The translations under genes and the position numbers were made by a program. From NCBI GenBank assembly GCA_963731125.1, contig CAVSVP010000012.1, positions 1 through 38,204 of the forward strand: a stretch of DNA of 38,204 nucleotides. The letters run 5' to 3'. Below the pieces are notes generated by a model. It made no database searches and had not been told where the DNA came from. It saw only the letters and a program-made list of their open reading frames with translations. Below, one piece after another: positions 33,516 to 38,204 of this stretch (position 1 is the first letter of the stretch; the number at the start of each line of letters is the position of its first letter). Source of the DNA: CAVSVP01 sp963731125 (GTDB taxonomy: Bacteria > Pseudomonadota > Gammaproteobacteria > Competibacterales > Competibacteraceae).

Positions 33516-33944
33516 ATGGTCTACATCGATACTTCAGCACTGGCGAAATGGTATCTCAATGAATCTAGGTCACAAGAGTTCACTGCCTGGATTCAGGCTG
33601 AATCCGATACGCACATTAGCACCCTCACCGTGGTCGAAATGCGCTGCCTCCTTGCTAGACGAAGGCGCAACCATGAACTGTCAGTTGAGCTGGAGCAGAG
33701 GGTCTTTGCGACGCTGCAAGATGACATTGTCCAGGGTTTTCTCATTCAAAATCCAGTCGATGACGAAAAAATAAGCGGTGCTCTCAACCTGTTGGCGATG
33801 CTAGCAGATTACCCGCTGAGGACCCTAGATGCCCTGCATCTCAGCATTGCCAGGCATCTGGGAACGACACGCTTGGCTACAGCAGATCGTGTAATGAATG
33901 CCGCGGCACAAGCATTAGGCTTTGAGGTTATTCGATTCGATTGA
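33516..33944 (+). CDS. PIN-domain ribonuclease toxin (VapC-like)
   Basis: A 142-residue PIN domain. The four acidic metal-binding positions are visible: D5 (MVYIDTSAL), E41 (TVVEMRC), D105 (RTLDALHLS) and D124 (ATADRVM). VapC-type toxins cleave tRNA or rRNA when freed from the antitoxin. The gene is directly downstream of the Phd-type antitoxin and certainly in one transcript. Full length and no defects seen. IS6-like remnants lie on both sides of the pair. Confidence 0.92.
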   Translation: MVYIDTSALAKWYLNESRSQEFTAWIQAESDTHISTLTVVEMRCLLARRRRNHELSVELEQRVFATLQDDIVQGFLIQNPVDDEKISGALNLLAMLADYPLRTLDALHLSIARHLGTTRLATADRVMNAAAQALGFEVIRFD

Positions 33945-34029
33945 GCCCATATCGGGGTATTTATAGAAGTGGAACATTAATGAAAAATTTTTCATTATCT
34001 TTCCGCTGCTATAAAAAGGCCTACTGCAC

Positions 34030-34182
34030 GGGAAGGAAATCAATGCAACAGCGCTCACACGTCAGGATGATGTTTTTCTCGAAGCGGTGTCCTTTGAAAT
34101 CAATCATGCGGGTTCTCAGTGCCAAATTTATCGAACCCACAGCTTACCGGAAACGCAGCTCCCTGGCTAATGCAACAGAACC
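34030..34182 (-). mobile_element. IS6-like remnant (copy C), inverted head joined to a tail end
   Basis: On the minus strand the sequence opens GGTTCTGTTGCATTA (34182 inward), followed by a leader and ATGATTGATTTCAAAGG. That encodes MIDFKGHRFEKNIILT, the start of an IS6-type transposase. Homology to the copy at 37437 stops at about 34068. The plus strand just left of it ends ggaaggaaatcaatgcaacagcgc, an IS6-like right end. Two elements in opposite orientation have fused here. The outer end is 1 bp from the pyrophosphatase stop codon. Confidence 0.65.
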
Positions 34183-34183
34183 A

Positions 34184-34714
34184 CTACTTTTCGCTTTTGG
34201 CCCGTTCAACACATTCATTAATGATCTTCCAGGCGGCGTCCACACCCTCGAATCCTCGTACGACGGTGGTGCCTGGCTTCTTTAAGTCCTTGTAATGGTT
34301 AAAGTGGTGTTCGATTTGCTTCTTCCAAGCCTCGCCGAGATCGTCGATACTGTTGATTTCACCGTAATGGCGGTCATCAGCGGGCACAACGACAATTTTG
34401 TGATCATTCTCATCGTCATCAACAAAATCAACTAAACCCAGTACTTTAGCATCCTCAAGAACAACACCAGTGGCGAGGGGTTCTGCGGTTACCACTAGCG
34501 TGTCCAACTCATCGCCATCCTCATCCAGCGTTTGCGGGATAAATCCGTAGTTAACTGGCTTAGCGAAAATGCCTGGCTCGACGCGGTCCAACACAAAATA
34601 CTCTTTTTTGCGGTCCCACTCCACCTTGAGCATGCTGCCTTTGGGGATTTCGATAACGGTATTCACACTCTGCCCCTGGGTGCCAAAAGGAATGGAATTA
34701 AATGGATAGCCCAT
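34184..34714 (-). CDS. ppa: Inorganic pyrophosphatase
   Basis: A 176-residue family I soluble pyrophosphatase, hydrolysing PPi to two phosphates with Mg2+. Visible features are EIPKGSMLKVEWD (K25 and E32 region), PVNYGFIPQT, the signature DEDGDELDTLV (D66, D68, D71), DDDENDHKIVVVPADD and HHFNHYKDLKKPGTTV near the C-terminus. All are in the expected order and the length is normal. GGAG eight bases upstream supports the ATG. The gene is monocistronic here; IS701 is inserted 35 bp upstream of the start, possibly affecting its promoter, and an IS6-like end abuts the stop codon. Confidence 0.95.
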   Translation of the reverse strand: MGYPFNSIPFGTQGQSVNTVIEIPKGSMLKVEWDRKKEYFVLDRVEPGIFAKPVNYGFIPQTLDEDGDELDTLVVTAEPLATGVVLEDAKVLGLVDFVDDDENDHKIVVVPADDRHYGEINSIDDLGEAWKKQIEHHFNHYKDLKKPGTTVVRGFEGVDAAWKIINECVERAKSEK

Positions 34715-34753
34715 CAGTAAGTCTCCGATTATTTCAGAATTAATTGTATCTAG

Positions 34754-35875
34754 AACTTACGCATTGACAAATAGATCGATTTGTGATGACTGGCAACCTT
34801 TCGACCACCAACTTTGCTATACCGAATGATAAGACACACGACACGCCCACCCAGTGCCCGCTGTACCTTACCGATGTATATGGGGTTTTTGATGAGTGAG
34901 CCCAAATCGGCTACCTGTACCCGCTTATCGGAAGTGATGGGTATTTCTCATGACAGCGTCACTCGCTTTCTCTGGCGGGAGGGATACGAGCCGAAGGACC
35001 TGTTCGATGAGGCTAGCCAGCTGTTGAATCCGGTGGGTGGGACACTGAGCGTGGATGACAGCACCTTGGATAAACCTTACAGCCGGCACATGGACTTGGT
35101 GAGCCATGTGTGGTCTGGCAAACATCACCGGGTGGTCAAGGGGATAAACCTGATCACGTTGTATTACACCGACCCGCAAGGGCGGAGTTTGCCGGTCAAC
35201 TATCGGGTCTATGACAAAACCGAGCACAAGACCAAGAATGATTATTTCCTCGACATGCTGGTCCAGGTGGTGGCGTGGGGGCTGCAACCGGATTTCATCA
35301 CCGGGGACAGTGGGTATTCCAGCGCCAGCAACCTCAAGACGGTCAGACACCACCGGATGGGGTTCCTGTTTGCCGTGGAAAACAACCGCCGGGTAGCCAT
35401 AGAAAAAGGCACTTGGGTCCAAGTCCAGCAGCTGGATATCCCCGACGACGGGCGTAAGGTCTGGCTTCGCGATTTCGGTGAGGTAAAACTGTTTCGGACG
35501 CGGTTAAAAGACCAACTGCGCCATTACGTCGTATTTCTGCCGCAGGCCGATGCCTATGAACCCTTCTCCCAAACCGAATTCCAGAAACGTCATGACCAGC
35601 ACTGGCACATTGAGCAGTACCACCGTCTCATCAAGCAGGTCTGTCACATCGAGACATTCCAGGTACGCCGCAAAGTCCCTATTCTCAACCCTATTTTTGC
35701 CGCCCTGTGCAGCTACGTCCATTTGCAGCAGATGCAAATCCATGAGGTCATCACTAATGCCTATCAGTGGCAGCGTGATTTGTACAAGGAGGTGGTCGCT
35801 GGGTTTGTCAGTTCCTTCATCATCGGGAAAGATTATCTCAATCCACAATATCAGGCCGCTGTCAATGCGTAAGTC
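34754..35875 (+). mobile_element. IS701-family element (1122 bp)
   Basis: The ends (A/G)ACTTACGCATTGACA are inverted repeats with one mismatch at the tip. A CTAG direct repeat flanks the element (34750-34753 and 35876-35879), which fits the 4-bp YTAR target duplication known for IS701. Confidence 0.85.
34826..35872 (+). CDS. IS701-like DDE transposase
   Basis: The frame encodes about 348 residues. An N-terminal helix-turn-helix (TRLSEVMGISHDSVTRFLWREGY) precedes the core: LSVDDSTLDKPYS (first aspartate), DFITGDSGYSSASNL (second) and QHWHIEQYHRLIKQVCHIE (glutamate). The stop codon lies in the right inverted repeat. The frame is open. The start is uncertain: ATGs at 34826, 34874 and 34892 are possible; the first is used because the family N-terminus extends beyond the last. 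Confidence 0.85.
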   Translation: MIRHTTRPPSARCTLPMYMGFLMSEPKSATCTRLSEVMGISHDSVTRFLWREGYEPKDLFDEASQLLNPVGGTLSVDDSTLDKPYSRHMDLVSHVWSGKHHRVVKGINLITLYYTDPQGRSLPVNYRVYDKTEHKTKNDYFLDMLVQVVAWGLQPDFITGDSGYSSASNLKTVRHHRMGFLFAVENNRRVAIEKGTWVQVQQLDIPDDGRKVWLRDFGEVKLFRTRLKDQLRHYVVFLPQADAYEPFSQTEFQKRHDQHWHIEQYHRLIKQVCHIETFQVRRKVPILNPIFAALCSYVHLQQMQIHEVITNAYQWQRDLYKEVVAGFVSSFIIGKDYLNPQYQAAVNA

Positions 35876-35890
35876 CTAGTATCATTTACT

Positions 35891-36054
35891 TAGCCCGAAT
35901 TATTCACAAAAAAGGGCGAACCTCGTCCAACTCACTGATATAATGGGCTTTGTGCCAACAATGCTTCGGAAAAAGCCAAACGAGGTTGCCCTATGTCACA
36001 GTGTACTCCAGAACAGCTGCGTTTTCCTCCCGTGGCGGGTTTGACAGTGCGTGC
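35891..36054 (+). pseudogene. IS1380-family 5' stub, cut by the IS6-like insertion
   Basis: An end-like sequence (tagcccgaattattcac) is followed by a leader and an ATG at 35993 encoding MSQCTPEQLRFPPVAGLTVRA, which resembles the opening residues of IS1380 transposases. Sequence homology ends exactly where the IS6-like left end GGTTCTGTTGCGTTA starts at 36055. Only about 20 of roughly 450 residues remain. Confidence 0.55.
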
Positions 36055-36069
36055 GGTTCTGTTGCGTTA

Positions 36070-37373
36070 GGAAATGTAACGAAATAAGTGTACCATTTCA
36101 TGACGGCAAAATGGTGTAGTTCCATTCCCCGTGGAACTCGTGACGTCGAATGTTGACCTCTGCCAACTCGGCGTCAGTGACCTTTTTCCCCGCTGGATAC
36201 CCAGACGCATCAATCTCAGCGTGTACCCGCAAGCCTGATTGGGTCTTCGTCGCGGCGATGAGGTTGACAATCACTTCGTGACTGACCAGCGGCTTGCCGC
36301 GCCAGTTCTGGGTGATGTAGGAAAACAATCGGTGCTCGATCGTGTTCCATTTGCTCGTGCCAGGTGGAAAGTGGCAGACGGTTACCGGCAGGGCAATCTC
36401 ATCGGCGAAACGCGGCAGTTGCGTTTTCCACAGCCGGAGCCGGGAGCCATTGCTGCCGCCACCGTCGGCGGTGATCAAGATCTGCCCAGCTTGCGGATAA
36501 ATCGGCTGGCCCATCCTGCGCCACCGGTTGCCAATAGGGGCCACCGCAAACGCGGCGGTGTCATGGTCGGTTCCAACTCCGACCCAGCCAACATTCTCGC
36601 CAATGTCCTAGACCCCATCCGGTGCCACACGCCCGAGTTCCTTGATCTTGAAGTCGTGAACACGGACTTGTTCGGGTTGGCCTTTGGGCCGCCACTCGTG
36701 GCCACCATTCTTGAAATCACCCACCAGTTCCTTCTTCTTCGTATCAACAGAAATCGCAGGATCGCCCGAGGCGAGGGCGTTAAGCACTTGGTTATTGAGG
36801 TAGTGAAACTGCGCGTCGCGATCGGGATGATCGACCCCCTCACGCGCCTTGCGGTTTGCTTGCAAACTGTAACCCATCTCGTGCAGAAGCGCGGCCACGA
36901 GCTTGTGACTGGTCTCATGCCCCATCGCACGCAGTTCGCTCGCGAGCTTACGGACACTCTTGCAGGTCCAGTGCAGCGGTGATTCCGGGTCGCCGCATGT
37001 CATTGGGTTCACCAAAGTATTTAGATCCTCTCTGAGCGTCGGATCTTTCTCGACAGTCTTTTTGCGTCCCCCGCCAGGTTTACGAACACCTTGATTCGCT
37101 ACCGCCGCAACCTCGTGCCCCCCGGATTCGAGATCACGAAGCTCCTGCCTCCCCACTCGAATCGCCCGCCGTGACACCCCGGTTGCTTTCGACACCAGAG
37201 AGATCCCGCCGCGTCCGATGGCTTCTGCCTCCGCAGAGGCGGCAAGCCGCCGCAGACGCTCGTCCAATACGGGCGCTAACAATTCAAACCGCTTCCTGAC
37301 ACCGCTTTCATCAACCATACTATCCATGATAGCAACATCACTCAAAATGAGATAGTTATTTCGTGACAATTAC
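36070..37373 (-). mobile_element. ISAzo13-family element (1304 bp) nested in the IS6-like element
   Basis: Imperfect 22-bp inverted repeats (17 matches, centred on ACGAAATAA) bound the element. A TTA direct repeat flanks it (36067-36069 and 37374-37376). Joining the flanks restores the IS6-like leader seen in copy C, which fixes both boundaries. Confidence 0.88.
36098..37327 (-). pseudogene. ISAzo13 family transposase interrupted by an in-frame amber codon
   Basis: A single frame spans both halves. The first half begins MDSMVDESGVRKRFELLAPVLDERLRRL and has AISVDTKKKELVGDFKNGG (first aspartate). It reaches VAPDGV and then a TAG at 36608-36610. The frame resumes without a shift as DIGENVGWVGVGTDHDTAAFAV, ILITADGGGSNGSR (second aspartate) and FPPGTSKWNTIEHRLFS (glutamate). 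Family members have a tyrosine before D-I-G, so TAC or TAT to TAG is the simplest change. The ATG at 37327 is preferred; an earlier TTG would lie in the terminal repeat. Confidence 0.88.
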
Positions 37374-37436
37374 TTAGTGAAGGAGCCACGTTTCCGGTAA
37401 GCTACGGGTTCGATAACTTTGGCGCTGAGAACCCCC

Positions 37437-37598
37437 ATGATTGACTTCAAAGGACACCGCTTCGAGAAAAATATCATCCTAACCGGCGTGTGTTGGCATC
37501 TGCCTTATCCGCTGAGCTACCGCCATCTTGCAACGGGCAAGAACTGCCCGCCGCAGCACAATGCTATGCCTTGGCTTCCTAAAAACCTGACGAGATGA
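37437..37598 (+). pseudogene. IS6-like transposase N-terminus fused to the element's tail
   Basis: The frame MIDFKGHRFEKNIILTGVCW...PYPLSYRHL is the classic IS6 transposase opening, with the F-K-x-x-x-F-x-x-x-I-I-L and Y-P-L-S-Y-R motifs. At residue 31 it switches to sequence of the element's 3' end and stops after 53 residues. This results from internal deletion, leaving a non-autonomous element. Confidence 0.75.
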
Positions 37599-37644
37599 CA
37601 GTGCTGCGTCGGAAGGAAATTAACGCAACCCAACCCCCCATAAG

Positions 37645-37683
37645 TGCTCACAATACTGCTCACAATACGGTTCTGTTGCATTA
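37645..37683 (+). repeat. Tandem 12-bp repeat abutting another IS6-like end
   Basis: TGCTCACAATAC occurs twice in tandem (37645-37656 and 37657-37668). It is followed directly by the IS6-like end GGTTCTGTTGCATTA (37669-37683). After this end the sequence no longer matches the other copies. Confidence 0.75.
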
Positions 37684-37734
37684 ATTTTGTGAACCACAAC
37701 TGATAGTAGTTATTTTGAAGAAACAACCACTATA

Positions 37735-38204
37735 CTCACGGTTCGCTCATTTACAGAGCCACTTCAGAAAGTGAGTTTTATTTGATAAGATTTTGATATG
37801 ATTGACAAACTTACTTTTAAGACGGAACGCATGGACGATATCCCCTTGCTGCTGGCCCAGCTGGAGCGGATGCACGTGGGGGCGTTGTTGGATGAGCACT
37901 TTCCGACCCACGGCAACTGGCAGGGGCTGAGCCTGGGCACGGTCAGTGCCGTGTGGCTGGCCTTTATCCTGTCGGAAGGCGACCACCGCCTGAACCATGT
38001 CCAACCCTGGGTCGAGGCGCGCCTGCAGGGATTGGCCGGGTGTCTGGGCCAGCCGGTACGGGCGCTGGATTGGAGCGATGACCGCCTGGCGGCGGTGCTG
38101 GATTATTTGAGCGACGACGTGGCGTGGGAAACCGTTGAGCAGTCGCTGGGTGAGCAACTGCTGCGGGTCTATGACCTGGGGGGGTCGCGGCGAGTGCGTG
38201 TCGA
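37735..38204 (+). mobile_element. IS1634-family element, second copy (left part only in window)
   Basis: It begins with the same CTCACGGTTCGCTCA end as the copy at 15684-17489, in the opposite orientation. In the shared part the two differ only by a 2-base indel in the leader (cttctgagaaag in the first, cttcagaaag here). The element continues past the window end. Confidence 0.95.
37798..38204 (+). CDS. IS1634 family transposase (partial, runs off window)
   Basis: The first 135 or so codons are identical in protein to the transposase at 15685-17424, from MIDKLTFKTERMDD through the SRRVRVD that contains the first catalytic aspartate. The window ends inside the gene. Intact as far as visible. 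Confidence 0.93.
   Translation, partial: MIDKLTFKTERMDDIPLLLAQLERMHVGALLDEHFPTHGNWQGLSLGTVSAVWLAFILSEGDHRLNHVQPWVEARLQGLAGCLGQPVRALDWSDDRLAAVLDYLSDDVAWETVEQSLGEQLLRVYDLGGSRRVRV

Larger units (their letters stand above)
36055..37635 (+). mobile_element. Defective IS6-like element (copy B) carrying an ISAzo13 insertion
   Basis: The left end is GGTTCTGTTGCGTTA (36055-36069). The element resumes after ISAzo13 at 37377 with a leader matching copy C, the transposase start at 37437, then a jump to the tail at 37532 and the right end taacgcaacccaacc (37621-37635). Most of the transposase gene has been deleted. The right end matches the inverted left end at 13 of 15 bases. Confidence 0.7.

Noticed and set aside
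1..38204. CRISPR arrays or rRNA operons
   Set aside because: No regularly spaced direct repeats with unique spacers and no rRNA-like sequence were seen; the repeats found are tandem, IS-derived or operator-like.

Overview
The window is a mosaic from what looks like a gammaproteobacterial chromosome or large plasmid. GC-rich host-type genes (glutamine synthetase family, FucP-type permease, DciA-like protein) alternate with AT-rich spacers and a very high load of insertion sequences. At least nine IS families are represented: IS1634, IS630, IS1182, ISKra4, IS982, IS701, IS1380, IS6-like and ISAzo13. Taxonomy is inferred from protein flavour only and is uncertain.

Layout. 1-2.1 kb (minus strand): a glutamine-synthetase-family enzyme running off the left edge, a small ORF, a DUF3303 protein and an exported SnoaL-like protein. 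2.4-11.9 kb (minus): two giant exported proteins, an RHS/YD-repeat protein (1626 aa) followed after about 75 bp by a glycine-rich/NHL-propeller protein (1528 aa). They share an N-terminal-half module and probably form one surface system. 12.5-19.2 kb (plus): an AraC-type regulator, a truncated type II NADH dehydrogenase, fumarase C and an NAD-type malic enzyme, with an IS1634 element between the last two. 19.2-22.2 kb: an IS630 element, a multicopper oxidase lacking its third cupredoxin domain, and an IS1182 remnant.

22.5-27.3 kb (minus): a sugar operon made of a FucP-like permease, a lipoprotein sugar-binding protein and a PfkB sugar kinase. The kinase is split by an ISKra4 element with a perfect 9-bp target duplication; removing the IS restores the kinase reading frame. 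27.5-30.5 kb: a transposase remnant, then a plasmid-like module of a DciA-like (DUF721) protein, a KfrA-like coiled-coil protein and a divergent minimal tyrosine recombinase. The divergent promoter region carries three copies of AGTGACGCTTT. 30.6-31.8 kb: a 153-bp MITE-like palindromic element with a 9-bp target duplication, next to a frameshifted IS982 copy.

31.9-34.7 kb: an alpha/beta hydrolase, a Phd/PIN toxin-antitoxin pair bracketed by IS6-like remnants, and inorganic pyrophosphatase. 34.75-38.2 kb: an IS701 element, an IS1380 stub, an internally deleted IS6-like element carrying an ISAzo13 insertion with an amber codon, and a second, nearly identical IS1634 copy running off the right edge.

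The region is being remodelled by transposition: several catabolic genes (NDH-2, multicopper oxidase, sugar kinase) are broken while their neighbours look intact. The least familiar biology is the RHS plus glycine-rich/NHL pair and the KfrA/DciA-like/recombinase module.
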